Made by a program: the position numbers and the translations under genes. From Yarrowia lipolytica (taxonomy: Eukaryota; Ascomycota; Dipodascomycetes; Dipodascales): a DNA stretch of 64,000 nucleotides. The stretch lies in contig NC_090773.1 in the NCBI RefSeq assembly GCF_001761485.1, forward strand, positions 434,001 to 498,000, written 5' to 3'. Below, piece after piece: positions 21,634 through 32,098 of this stretch. The notes under the pieces are model-generated. The model saw nothing but the letters and a program-made list of their open reading frames with translations, was not told where the DNA came from and searched no databases. How positions within the stretch are numbered: position 1 is the stretch's first letter; the number at the start of each line of letters is the position of its first letter.

Positions 21634-22607
21634 TGTGAACTAGGGTGTTTTTCCGTTTATCTCCACTCGAGAGCGTTGGTTGTGGTGTGGTGGGAGCAAT
21701 CGATAAGCGGGGCATGCATGGTGCATGTGAGAAGTGAGGGGACAGAATATTGGGGATATTGAAAATAATTTTTACCAGTTGTAGAAATTGTAGAAATTTG
21801 AAAAATGAAATTAAAAAAGAGGAGTAGAGCAATTATTATATATTATTTGGACATATAATTGGTTTTGAAGTGCAATTGAGCTGATCTGGTGGCTGGTGAT
21901 GTTGTGGTAATAAGTATGCTGTTTAGTTGGATTGACTCAGTAAATGGTTAATTTACTTGGGCACTTACTTCAATAAGTTCTGATGATGCTTCAGAAATAA
22001 AGATATGGGGTTGTCAGAGATGTCCAGGAGGATTTATCCACCAAATCAATTCTGTTTTAGTGCACTCATGTCATACAAATATATCCGTGTCATACAAACA
22101 TTCCAAATATCGGATGTCGGGCTTCTCTCGGGATGATCTCGGAATGCTCATGAAGGTTTGTTAACTAAACTTCAACTAGAGACAAGATACGATGGTGTCG
22201 AATTGCGGGCTTTGAGATTTACAACAAGGGCAGAGACTTTTAGATTCCTACCGTTGTTGTTGGGTAAAGATATAAAAGAGATATAATCCCTTTAATATTG
22301 ATTTGAAGCTGTTTTGTTAGTATTCTCCCGTTGTTCCTAACTAACGTCCCAACTACAGTACAAGTACACCCTCACACACCATCACAACAACAACACCGTC
22401 TTCTCTGTTAGTGTGACACTAATTCCAGGCTTTCAAGAAGCATTAGGGCACTATTAGGATCTGTCTATTTAGTTTTAACTGTCCCCTAACGTCTCTAGTA
22501 CCTTCCAATCACCCACACTAATTATCTCTTTCATTGTCACCCTAACCCTGATCCAATATGCATAATTTGTGCTACCAACTCCCCAAAACCACCATCTCAA
22601 GCACAAC
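21634..22607. other. Divergent promoter region, thioesterase and MSM1
   Basis: Nearly 1 kb of AT-rich sequence between two divergent genes. It should hold both promoters. No ORF with family resemblance and no RNA gene was seen. Confidence 0.6.
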
Positions 22608-24206
22608 ATGTTGAGAGTTTTACGGACGCCCAAAACGGGCGTTTTCCGCCAGTGCCGACTCATCTCGACCAACTACGTCACCACTCCCATTTTCTACCCC
22701 AATGCCGAGCCGCATGTGGGACATCTCTACAGCATGGTTCTGGCGGATGTCATCAAACGATACAACGGTCTGAATGGAAAAGACACGTATTTGCTGACAG
22801 GCATTGATGAGCACGGCCTGAAGATCCAGACTGCGGCCGAAAAGCTGAATTTACAGCCCAAGATTCTGTGTGATCAGCTGGCAGAGAAATTCAAACAGCT
22901 GGCAGAGGTGGGAAACATTGATAACAACCGGTTCATGCGCACCACCGACGCTGATCACGTTAATACCGTCAACGACATGTGGGATCGTCTTACTAAGGCT
23001 GGATATATCTACAAGGGTAGCCATTCAGGCTACTATTGTGTTTCCGATGAGACTTACTATCCCCGAGACAAGTGCCATGAGGTCAATGGACGTCTGGTGA
23101 GCATTGAAACAGGCAAAGAGGTGGAATGGACCGAGGAAGAAAACTACTTTTTCCGACTTAGTGCCATGCGAGACAAGTTGTTGGAGTTTTACAATGCCAA
23201 CCCGGAGTTTGTCATGCCTAAGGAGGTGTACCGGGGCATTGTTGACGAGGTGTCGCGTGATCTACCAGACCTGTCCATTTCTCGACCCACAAATCGACTT
23301 TCCTGGGGCATTCCTGTCCCTGGAGACGATTCTCAGGTAATTTACGTTTGGCTTGATGCTCTTGTTAACTACGCCACTGCCCAGGGCTTTGATACGGTTT
23401 CCGAGGCGGTTCATATCGTCGGCAAGGACATTCAGCGATTCCATGCTATTTACTGGCCTGCTTTTCTGCTGGCTGCCGGAATCAAGCCACCCAAGTCTGT
23501 TCTGGTGCATTCTCATTGGATCTCCGAAGGCCAGAAGATGAGCAAGAGCATTGGCAATGTTGTGGACCCGATGCACGTGATTTCCAAGTATGGCTCGGAT
23601 TCTGTGCGGTTCCTCCTCATGTGTGACGGCCATCTGCATAAAGATAACGATTTCACCGAAACCAAGATTGCAGAGAAACACAACACCATGCTGGTCAACA
23701 AGCTGGGCAATCTGCTGATGCGAATCACGTCGGCCAAGTTCAATCTAGTAGATAGTCTGGAACAGCCTCGACAAAAGACTGTGGAGGATATGGCTGAGTT
23801 CTTCGGTCCGGAGTTTACAACTACTCGAAACGAGCTGATTCGAGCGCTCAAGGAGCTGCCGGACGTTTACAAGGCAGACATGGCCCGTGGTTCGACCCCC
23901 AAGACCATCACAGACTTGTATTATGTGATTAATCTGGCTAATAAGCATGTGGAGGAAACCAAGCCGTGGAGTTTCAAGGAGAAGGAGATTCCTGCCATGA
24001 TTCTACGTGAGGCCGCCGAAACTGCGAGAATTGCGCTCATTCTCATGCAGCCCTTTACCCCCGAGTTTGCCACTAAGGGTCTCGATAGACTGGGTGTGAA
24101 GAAGGAGAGAAGGACCATGGAGTGGGCGGGCTTGTATGTTGATGGAGAGTATGGAGAGGGCAAGAATTACAAGGGCGGGTATCCTATTCAGAGGATTCAG
24201 GAGTGA
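22608..24206 (+). CDS. MSM1: Mitochondrial methionyl-tRNA synthetase
   Basis: The 532-residue class I synthetase charges mitochondrial tRNA-Met. The N-terminus MLRVLRTPKTGVFRQCRLIS is a basic targeting sequence, followed at once by the catalytic core: YVTTPIFYPNAEPHVGHLY contains the HIGH-type motif HVGH (36-39), and EGQKMSKSIGN contains KMSKS (310-314). The family motifs TGIDEHGLKI and WLDALVNY are also present. The short C-terminal helical domain without an EMAP-like extension fits a mitochondrial rather than cytosolic enzyme. I chose ATG 22608, as the open frame upstream begins only with GTG and would add 13 residues before the targeting signal. Confidence 0.95.
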   Translation: MLRVLRTPKTGVFRQCRLISTNYVTTPIFYPNAEPHVGHLYSMVLADVIKRYNGLNGKDTYLLTGIDEHGLKIQTAAEKLNLQPKILCDQLAEKFKQLAEVGNIDNNRFMRTTDADHVNTVNDMWDRLTKAGYIYKGSHSGYYCVSDETYYPRDKCHEVNGRLVSIETGKEVEWTEEENYFFRLSAMRDKLLEFYNANPEFVMPKEVYRGIVDEVSRDLPDLSISRPTNRLSWGIPVPGDDSQVIYVWLDALVNYATAQGFDTVSEAVHIVGKDIQRFHAIYWPAFLLAAGIKPPKSVLVHSHWISEGQKMSKSIGNVVDPMHVISKYGSDSVRFLLMCDGHLHKDNDFTETKIAEKHNTMLVNKLGNLLMRITSAKFNLVDSLEQPRQKTVEDMAEFFGPEFTTTRNELIRALKELPDVYKADMARGSTPKTITDLYYVINLANKHVEETKPWSFKEKEIPAMILREAAETARIALILMQPFTPEFATKGLDRLGVKKERRTMEWAGLYVDGEYGEGKNYKGGYPIQRIQE

Positions 24207-24639
24207 GCAGGTGAGTATCACTCGCAAGCGTCCAGTAGAACAATAGTAGGACAATGTAAATATGTATATAGTAATCCAGAGATTTCTTTGAACCGGTCGC
24301 ATCTTCAGTTTACAAGACAGAAGGGACAGTTTGGTGATATTGCTGACGCTGTTGATTACTGTAGGAAACGACGTCGACCAGTTATGACTTGCTAGCACAC
24401 ATCAACCGCCCACTTTTCTGACACAGTAGTATGTACTGAAACTACTGAAGCCAACACCATGAATCAGCAGTAACAACTAAGCTTGACATTTTACCTGAGT
24501 CGCATGTACAGTACCAAGTTTGTCTACACTCTCTATCATAATAATGCATTGGCTATTTAGTTTGGTCGTTAGTGATTGTAGTGTGTACTGATCCACATCA
24601 TTGCACGTTGTCAGTACTGCAGAAGCTGGAGGCTGTATC
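24207..24639. other. 3' spacer between convergent genes
   Basis: The spacer between the MSM1 stop and the stop of the reverse-strand gene. A GTGAGTAT just after the MSM1 stop resembles a 5' splice site but has no CTAAC-AG partner in the spacer. No gene was seen. Confidence 0.6.
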
Positions 24640-25413
24640 CTACTTCAGCTTGGTTACCTCTTTTTTGGGCGAGGCAGGAGGCTCCAACCGTTCCGAAACC
24701 TCTGGCGGGGGAAGCAGCGTTGCTTTAAGCTTGGCGGACTCGACAGACTCAATCGGGGCAGATTCCGAGAAAGATTTGTCAGATGATTGTGAGGTGTCGA
24801 TAGCGGATGCACTTGTGTTCTCCGGAGTCGCCTTCTCAACTTCCTTTCCCTTGTTTGCTGATACGGTATCAGCTTCGGAAGAAGTCGGCGATATGCTTTT
24901 GTCGTTGGATGCGGTTGTGGCTGTGGAAGTGGTGGCTGTAATTGCCGAAGCATCTCCTTTGTCATCAATGTCTGCGGTCGTCTCCTCCATCACATACAAA
25001 TTCGCATAACTGGACCTCCTGCTTCTCGACACGTCATCCTCCTCTTCTCTGGGCATCAGCACCGGAATCGGTCGGTCTGCCAGACTTGGTGTTCTTTGGC
25101 CCCCTCGAGGAGTACCCAAACGTGCAGGAGTACTCACTGACCGTTTACTAGGCGTTACCAGTGAGACCATGCTCCCTGCTGAAACAGCAGCCTCGCGCGA
25201 GCCTGTTTCGTCGCCACCTCCCTTAGGAGAAGCAGCAGAGTAGACCCTTCTGTGGTCACTGGGGGACAGTCCGTCCACCTTCCGCCGCTTAGCAACGTTC
25301 AGAGAGCCGTTGAGAGGCGGTAGAGACGACACGGGCGACTTAACGGGCGACATTCCGGGCTGCGAAGGTGACGAGCTACATGGCGACTGTTGTGGCGAGT
25401 TTCCGGGCGACAT
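24640..25413 (-). CDS. Unknown Ser/Pro-rich protein with many CDK-type sites
   Basis: This 257-residue protein matches no family I recognise. It is low-complexity and probably disordered: the first 30 residues contain six SP sites, the middle holds TPSKR (a full CDK consensus), STPARLGTPRGGQRTPS and ASPKGG, and the C-terminus has ISPTS, TPEN and ASPKK. A basic patch (AKRRKV near residue 41) could be a nuclear signal. The only segment that looks ordered is the charged RREEDD/RRSSYANLYVMEE region near residues 120-145. A cell-cycle-regulated nuclear protein is a reasonable guess, no more. A single clean frame of this length with an ATG start supports it being a gene. Confidence 0.7.
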   Translation of the reverse strand: MSPGNSPQQSPCSSSPSQPGMSPVKSPVSSLPPLNGSLNVAKRRKVDGLSPSDHRRVYSAASPKGGGDETGSREAAVSAGSMVSLVTPSKRSVSTPARLGTPRGGQRTPSLADRPIPVLMPREEEDDVSRSRRSSYANLYVMEETTADIDDKGDASAITATTSTATTASNDKSISPTSSEADTVSANKGKEVEKATPENTSASAIDTSQSSDKSFSESAPIESVESAKLKATLLPPPEVSERLEPPASPKKEVTKLK

Positions 25414-26256
25414 GTTGTGTTGTAACAGTACTGTAACTGAGATGGATCGTCACTGCAGGGTGTAATAGCTATGATGGTGGTGCGGGGGTCGTAGTAGCTC
25501 AGAGATGCGGTGCTGGGTCACGTGTTTTGAAATGGGAGATCAATGGCGCCGGAGCACTTGCTTTGTATCACGTTTGTGTCACGTTTCGTCACGTGACGTT
25601 TTCTGTTTGGTCCTGTCGTATCAAATCTCACCACTGGTTGGTCACTCCCCAATACGCCCTGCTCGCGTCATGTGCCTCAAATGACCATTAAGCCTCCCGC
25701 GCGTCGAGTTACCCGGACGTGGTGGAGCGTGGTTGGGCTGACACAGCTAGCTTGGGGCTGGAGCGGCTTAGGGTGGGGGTTAATATGGTCACGTGACCCT
25801 TCAGGGGGTATTTCCGGCTACTTGATATATACGCGCTCATGTCCTCCCCAACCCCCCCGGCCACTAACCCCACGTCTCTCGTCTCACATGCTCTTTATGT
25901 ACCCCTGATTATAGACGCTGGAGATATGGGCCAATAGGATAGAGTTTGAGTGGTGGGGGTCTGTTCGATTTGGAGTGTTGCAGAGAAGGCGACCTAATTT
26001 TCATACAGAAAATGTTTGCAACAGGCAGTTGAATACAAGTACTGTCATTACTGTAGTACAAGTAGCTACTATTCAAGTACTCGTGCTGTGGCTACTGTAG
26101 TATTATTCAATGTTAAATAAATCATCATCCATTAATTTTAGTCTATCATACATCCGGGGATAGTCTCTGAGTACCTGAAGTCCATCAAACTAATCAAGCC
26201 AAGGAAATACATGAGTACAAGTAGGATACGTTCCGCTCACGATATGCGGTCGCTTC
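25414..26256. other. Intergenic with palindromic CACGTG sites
   Basis: This lies upstream of the 25413 gene and downstream of SWC3. It contains CACGTG/CACGTGAC motifs near 25517-25600 and a perfect 12-base palindrome GGTCACGTGACC at 25787-25798. It also has a TATATA and C-rich run around 25826-25860 and a cluster of GTACTGTA/TACAAGTA words near 26035-26100. No ORF was accepted. Confidence 0.55.
25787..25798. promoter_or_regulatory. Palindromic E-box GGTCACGTGACC
   Basis: A perfect 12-base palindrome centred on CACGTG, the site class bound by Cbf1/Pho4/Tye7-like bHLH factors. It lies about 375 bases before the ATG of the reverse-strand gene at 25413. Binding is inferred. Confidence 0.45.
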
Positions 26257-29200
26257 CTAATTGCCTACCGCCACCCTCTTCCAACTCCTCTTCTTCATCG
26301 CCAAGATATGGTCTGGAATATGAAACTCCTCGAGTCCATCTCCCATACCCATCTTTTCGTCCTTGTCTTCCACAACCGGCAAGGGAATGTTGTACTTGAC
26401 GGGCACTCCCTCGTCTCGCAGACCGTGTGCCATGATCTGTTTCATTCGAGGTTCCACGATGCTTCGTTTCCACACTGCTCGTGCAATCATTGGAGAAGCC
26501 TTGTAGGGAACTTGAGATAGAGAGATTGTAAGAGGCGAATATTTGTACTGTTTTCTGGGGAGTTTGAAGGGTGGAAGAAGGGTAACAGGGCCGTCGTCGG
26601 CCTTCTTTTTACGCTTCTGCTTCTTTTCCTTTTCCGGTTGGATGGGAATGGCTAGAGCAGCTCCCGAAGGAGCAGATGCTGGAGTACCTGGGGTTCCTGG
26701 AGTACCCGGAGTAACTGGGGCACCAGAAGCACCAGACGCGCTGCCGGCATCAGCGGGGGGTGCAGAGGATGAAGGGATACCTGGAACTTCAGCCGGGTCA
26801 GGGGTCGCAACTGCAGCACCTTCCATTGGCGTCTCAGCGGCCTTAGGCGCTTCGGCAGCCTTCCTCTTTGCCTCTGCAGCTGCTTCTGCCTTCTCCTTCT
26901 TCTTCCGCTCCTTCTCTCGCTGCTTTTCGATATCGCTTCTCTTGATATCGTTTTGCTTCTGAAGAATATCTGAATAGTCATGCGCGTGTCCCAACACCAG
27001 CAGCGTCGAGATGAGAATCTCATTGCTCTCGGTGCGCATCTCCAGAATCGAGTCCTGTGGCAACACATAACGGTGCACAGGGTTGTCCTTGAATTCGAAC
27101 ACCACAATGACCTTGGACGGCAGGTTTTTGAGGAAAGCAGGAGTTTTGGCCTCCTTGCGCTTGGGTTCCTTTGGCACGCGCGGTTTGGGCACCTTAGGTG
27201 GCCGAGGAGCCTTGTTTTGACGCCGATATGGCGAGTATCCCATACCCATCGGACCCATGTACGTAGGAGGTGGGAAGGGGTAATAGCCTGGGGGAGGAGC
27301 CCATCCCGGAGGTGGGGGGTGGCCTGGGGCCCATCCAGGCGGAGGGGGGCCGTGAAACTGACCCGGAGGAGGGCCGTGCCATCCAGGTGGAGGACCCTGC
27401 CATCCAGGTGGAGGGGGTCCGTGTCCTGGCGGCCCGTGCCACCCTGGAGGAGGTGGGCCCTGGAAAGCAGGATGACCAGGAGGTGGGCCCTGAAAAGCTG
27501 GGTGGCCTGGAGGAGGTCCCTGGAATCCGGGCTGACCAGGAGCCCATCCAGGAGGCGGCTGAGGGTTTCCGGGACCGCCAGCAGGTGGACTACCACTTCC
27601 TGGACTACTTGAAGGACCTCCACTTTGCACTCCACTTGGAACCAATGGTCTCACCTGCTTTGATTGCTGCTTCCCGCTCTTGCCGTCATCTTTGCGCTTG
27701 GCCTCGTCACGTGGCTTCTCCTCCCTTGCCTTGAATGACGGTACATTTGGACCGGCCGACGTCATGGCGTTCACAGGTATATTCTGCTCGGCCATGATGC
27801 GCGCCTTGTTGATGTACTTTTGGAACTCCTGGATCTGTGGCGCCGCAGCCTTTCCGCTCGCTACCGTCTTCATTAGCTGGCTCAGGTGCTTGTTGAAGTT
27901 GGCAATCGCGTGCAGCTTGGCAATCATCGCCTGGTTAGCCGGAGTGGAGAGAGCTTCGTTGGCGGCTCCTTTTTTGGTCGTTTTAGGAGCTGGTTTCGAT
28001 ACGGTTGGCTCAGCCTTCTTTTCCGACGACTTTTTGCCGTCATCAGGTCTCTCCCCAGAGACCTCCTTGGCCGCAGTCCCCTCGGGAACATCCTTCTCCT
28101 TAGCCTTCTCCTCAACGACCATTTCTGTTTCTTCCTTGACTCCTTCCTTGTCGTTTTCCTTCTCCTCCCTGTCTTTCTTGTTCTCCTTACTCTCCTTATT
28201 TTCTTCGTTTTTTTCCTCCTTCACGTTCTCCTTCTGCTTGCCCTTGTCCCTACTCTCCTCCACGTCCTTCATTTCAACATCTTCATCAGGCTTCGAGTCA
28301 TTTGAGGGTGTAGTCTCGGGCTTTTCCAAGTTGATTGTTTTGTTGTCGTTTGATTCCTTGACTTCTTTTAGTTCCTCTTTATCCTCCCCCTTCGACTCCA
28401 TCTTTGGCTCGGCATTTCCTTGAATCAGTTTCTTGTCAACCTCAGCCCCTTCAGACGCAGTTGGTTGAGTGTTTGGTTCTGCAACCTGCTGCGGTTGCAC
28501 AGATGGGCTCTGACTAGCTCCAGCAGGTTCCTGACCTCTATTGGTAGCTGCAGTGACAGGAGGGGCAGCAAGAGGCGACCCTTGCGGAGGGGCTTGTGGA
28601 GAGCTCTGATGTGAGCCCTGGGGTGGAAGCTGTGGAGAGCCCTGAGTGGGGGGCTGTGGAGAGCCCGGACTACCCATGGGACTGTGGCCTGGACCCTGAG
28701 CTGGACCCTGAGCTGGACCCTGAGCTGGACCCTGAGCCGGACCCTGTGGGGTCTGTCCAGGGTTCTGTTGCTGCCTAGCCGCCTGCTGCATCTTCAACGC
28801 ATACTGCTGCGCGAGGGGGGACCCCTGGGGAAAGGGGTTCACTTTGAATCCCGTTCCATTGGGGTTGTACCATTCCATGTGAACCGGGGGAGCCTCCATT
28901 TGAGGTGGTGGAGGATGGATCGGAGGACCCATTGTAGGAGACATGTGTTGCACCATTGGTGGCGTTTGTGCACCTGGTGTCATAGGGCCTGGTACATTTG
29001 GCGACATTGCACCTGGTAAAGGCTGGCCTACAACAGGCGACTTATCAGGGTTAGTCTGCTTGGGAGGGCGTCCAGGGCCCCGTTTGGTTCCTCCATCCTC
29101 CACTTTGTTCCTCTTAGGCTTTTCTCTCTTTGAGTCTTCCTTATCGTCCTCCACTCCAATCATAACGTCTAGCTGACGTGCTTCTTCATCATCACTTGGG

Positions 29201-29649
29201 GTATTGTCTATAGGTGTGTCGTCAGTCACCAGAAACAGTTTCACATCGAAATCGTGGGGCCCAATGCTCAACGTGCACTCGCATAGCTTGCTCATTCGCT
29301 CTCGAGCATTCACTTCTCCTCCAGCCAGCTTCTTGCCTCGTTGCGGACGGGTCCAGAACTTGTCAAACATTTCGCCCTCCAGCCACGTCTCACGTGATTG
29401 GCGATAATAGTGGCGCACCGATAGATCCGACGACGCGTTCAGCTCGCCCAGAGTCTTGGGATCCAGAGATCGCACCTCAATCTCCTCGCCTTTGACATCG
29501 ACATACGGATATCGTGGTGGCGAAAGCGGTCTTGGTGGCGGTGAGGGGGGCGGAGGAGTGGCCTCCTTGACAGACACAACCTCAGGCTTCTCTTCCTTGG
29601 CTTCTTCAGCCAACCGCGTCGATAGTCGGGTTCTTTTGCGTGGTCTCAT
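26257..29649 (-). CDS. SWC3: SWR1 complex subunit Swc3
   Basis: The 1130-residue protein is the Yarrowia form of Swc3, a subunit of the SWR1 remodeller that installs histone H2A.Z. Identity rests on two blocks shared with S. cerevisiae Swc3. Near the N-terminus, SRETWLEGEMFDKFWTRP followed by MSKLCECTLSIGPHDFDVKLFLV matches RRTWVQGEMFELYWRRP and MQKMCDCVMSGGPHTFKVRLFIL. Toward the C-terminus, a KVIVVFEFKDNPVHRYVLPQDS block matches the ILEYLEFTHSRYYLPKKS region. Yeast Swc3 has 625 residues; the excess is Pro/Gln/Gly repeats (GPAQGPAQ units; PPPGHPAFQG and GPPPPGW units) and a Lys/Glu-rich stretch. I chose MRPRKRTR at 29649; the frame upstream of it is not conserved. Confidence 0.88.
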   Translation of the reverse strand: MRPRKRTRLSTRLAEEAKEEKPEVVSVKEATPPPPSPPPRPLSPPRYPYVDVKGEEIEVRSLDPKTLGELNASSDLSVRHYYRQSRETWLEGEMFDKFWTRPQRGKKLAGGEVNARERMSKLCECTLSIGPHDFDVKLFLVTDDTPIDNTPSDDEEARQLDVMIGVEDDKEDSKREKPKRNKVEDGGTKRGPGRPPKQTNPDKSPVVGQPLPGAMSPNVPGPMTPGAQTPPMVQHMSPTMGPPIHPPPPQMEAPPVHMEWYNPNGTGFKVNPFPQGSPLAQQYALKMQQAARQQQNPGQTPQGPAQGPAQGPAQGPAQGPGHSPMGSPGSPQPPTQGSPQLPPQGSHQSSPQAPPQGSPLAAPPVTAATNRGQEPAGASQSPSVQPQQVAEPNTQPTASEGAEVDKKLIQGNAEPKMESKGEDKEELKEVKESNDNKTINLEKPETTPSNDSKPDEDVEMKDVEESRDKGKQKENVKEEKNEENKESKENKKDREEKENDKEGVKEETEMVVEEKAKEKDVPEGTAAKEVSGERPDDGKKSSEKKAEPTVSKPAPKTTKKGAANEALSTPANQAMIAKLHAIANFNKHLSQLMKTVASGKAAAPQIQEFQKYINKARIMAEQNIPVNAMTSAGPNVPSFKAREEKPRDEAKRKDDGKSGKQQSKQVRPLVPSGVQSGGPSSSPGSGSPPAGGPGNPQPPPGWAPGQPGFQGPPPGHPAFQGPPPGHPAFQGPPPPGWHGPPGHGPPPPGWQGPPPGWHGPPPGQFHGPPPPGWAPGHPPPPGWAPPPGYYPFPPPTYMGPMGMGYSPYRRQNKAPRPPKVPKPRVPKEPKRKEAKTPAFLKNLPSKVIVVFEFKDNPVHRYVLPQDSILEMRTESNEILISTLLVLGHAHDYSDILQKQNDIKRSDIEKQREKERKKKEKAEAAAEAKRKAAEAPKAAETPMEGAAVATPDPAEVPGIPSSSAPPADAGSASGASGAPVTPGTPGTPGTPASAPSGAALAIPIQPEKEKKQKRKKKADDGPVTLLPPFKLPRKQYKYSPLTISLSQVPYKASPMIARAVWKRSIVEPRMKQIMAHGLRDEGVPVKYNIPLPVVEDKDEKMGMGDGLEEFHIPDHILAMKKRSWKRVAVGN

Positions 29650-30487
29650 GATACCTTTGGAAAGAGATGTGTGGGAAAAAGTGGTGTATTGATTTACAGT
29701 TTCCGTGATGCATGATAGGGTTTGGGTTGGATATGTTTTTTTTGGAGATGTGGTCGGAATGAGCTTAAGTAAGTTTCCCAAGTAAGAAATTGGATGGTTT
29801 CTGCGAGAAACGAAATAACTTACGATATCATGTTGATATGGTGTTATATTGTCATGTTTATATAGTTTGGATAGTGTTTATATCCTATTTATTATCTCAT
29901 AAAATCTTCTGGATGTCTCTAACTTCGAATTTGCACCCCCAGGTGACTTTTTTCGTTAACAAACTCCCAACTAAACATGCTCTTCCTTCGTGACGGTACA
30001 CTTCATTCTAGACAATTTTGTCATAGTATCACACATTAGCATTTCAAAATTAAACGGTAGAGCTCAAATTCTGCATTAATTTTGGTGTCTGCTAATTTCA
30101 AACGGATTTGAACAGTATTAGGTCCTCTGGAGACACGGTCTTACAACCCACAGGTCAGTGTTGATGGCTCCTGCTTGCTGATTCAATCTGATATTTGAAA
30201 GAGTAGGTACTTCAATAACCTAGCAACTACTGATGAATAAAAAATTTCTCATCAACTCACCAAATTTCCTACTCTACCTTGCACTGTTTGTTTTTGTTTT
30301 TTTTTTTGCATCAACTTCTGTAACTACAGTATTGTACATACAGTAGTGTGTAGGCCATGTGCGTCTTATAGAGAAACATGGCGTCATTCTTTTCTAGGTA
30401 CTATACTTTAGAATAGCATGTAGTCAGATCGTGACATTAGATCATTCCCCACAATGGGTTGTTGCCCACTCCGGTCACGCATTTCTA
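29650..30487. other. Intergenic, no gene seen
   Basis: AT-rich promoter side of SWC3 and the 3' side of the GAF gene, with a T-rich run near 30293-30308. No RNA gene or ORF was supported. Confidence 0.6.
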
Positions 30488-32098
30488 TTACTCCTTCAGC
30501 TTTGCATCTAACGCCCTACCCACCTGCTTGAATGCATTGACATCCTCAAACATCAACCGGCTCTCAAAACAAATACCTCCAAGCACCAATCCTGTCATCT
30601 TTTGCTCCACATACACATGGCTTCCGCACTTACTTGAGCCGGGAGCCAGTCCGACCGTGGGATGGTACTTCCTGAAGCCCACGCACACCTGAGCTGGAAG
30701 GGGGCTGGTATGGCTGTTATTGTGACAGATGCCTGTATCAGACAGCAAAGCCTGGCCAAGAATATGTGAATCGAGCATCGAATGGTTGCGAGTATCCTTG
30801 TCAAGAGCATGAATCACTCTGACAGACGTCTCAGTAGACACGGGCGAAGATAAGCGGCTGGACAAGATGCGAGGCACTGGAACTCGGGTCTTGTAGATGA
30901 AGTCCTGAGAGCTGCATTTTCTTATGGTGGTGATGGAAACTTCGGCAACGTATACTACGCAGGATCCTCTCATGCGCTCTCCAATCATTCCACAGGCGCG
31001 ACTGATAGTCGCGGACTTTGTAAGGCCGTCCAGCGTCTTGAGAAACGCGGGGGGTATGTATTTGACCTCTTCAAAGACTGGAGACTTGAGAAGTGCGCCT
31101 TCCGAGTCGAGGGGGACGCGCAGGACATCCTGGAGAGACTCGTGGTAGGCATGGAGATGGTTGACCATGGCTTTTCGTTGCCCACAAACATGGGTCATGA
31201 TGACATCTGCGTAGTCTGACAGGGAGCGAGAGAGGTTTTTGGGAAGCGAAGTTCGGGCAATGTTGGAGTATACGGCAAGTACTCCGATGGAAAAGCCGTT
31301 CTGGGTTAGCGGGAAATACGGAAATGGAAGGACACAAGATCCCGAGTGGACAACAGATTTTGAGAAACATAACAACTTGACAGTGTCGACGTCAGCTCTG
31401 GCGAGAGTCGTAAGCCTTTGTCATACTGTTTAATCCTTGGTCGTACTTCATTCAGGATCAGAGGGGTATGTCACGTATCATGGCATATTGAGTAATTGTC
31501 TGGAATCGTTAGGTATCACTTATTAGATATCACTTACCAAAGTCTTCAATGGAACACCAGCGTAAAACAGGATATGGGGCTTGTCCACAACCATCGGATG
31601 ATTCTTAGTCCTCCAGTCAAGACGGGTATCTAGCAAAATCAAGTTTGAAGCTGAAAGAACTGCATGGGCATCCAGAGACCGCTTTCGGGGTACAGTCATT
31701 TCAAAGCCGCGCTTGCCCATGCTGAAAGCCACCGTCTGTGTGAACCGATCCATGAAGGAGATAGTGACGGATTCTGTATTGGTGGATTCCAAACACAGTC
31801 GCATCAGCTGTTTGAAGAAAGACACGTCCTGCCATTGCGGTTGGCGACGCACCATTTCGAGGTTCAGCAGTCGTTCAAACTCGTTCCAGCAGTCCGGTGG
31901 ATGCAGGTATGTATACTCTTCGGGGTAGCTTTTGGGCTTGGATATCACAGATAAGTCCAATTCGCACTCAGAGTACCGCTGCAAAAACTTGATCCAGCTC
32001 TGGTGTCTCGCCGCCAGTTTGAGCTCGCGCTTGGGATCAAATGTGTCGATCGTGCCATACTCCGAGTCCTCATCGAGATTTTCCATGAAGAACGACAT
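30488..32098 (-). CDS. Fungal GAF-domain protein, spliced, function unknown
   Basis: Exons read on the reverse strand are 32098-31538 and 31300-30488, joined in phase over a 237-base intron (GTAAGTG to CTAACCCAG); the product has 457 residues. The splice falls inside a GAF-like domain and restores it: LDWRTKNHPMVVDKPHILFYAGVPLKT runs into NGFSIGVLAVYSN, matching the fungal pattern FYAGxPLRTPDGxxIGxLCV. Without the splice the first exon ends at a stop after LVSDI and the second begins with an unrelated lead. The C-terminal half (FRKYHPTVGLAPGSSKC, VYVEQKMTGLVLGG) has no domain I can name. GAF domains bind small molecules or mediate dimerisation; the ligand is unknown. Confidence 0.8.

Noticed and set aside
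24207-24260. Donor-like GTGAGTAT right after the MSM1 stop
   Set aside because: No acceptor follows before the convergent gene, and MSM1 is already full length.
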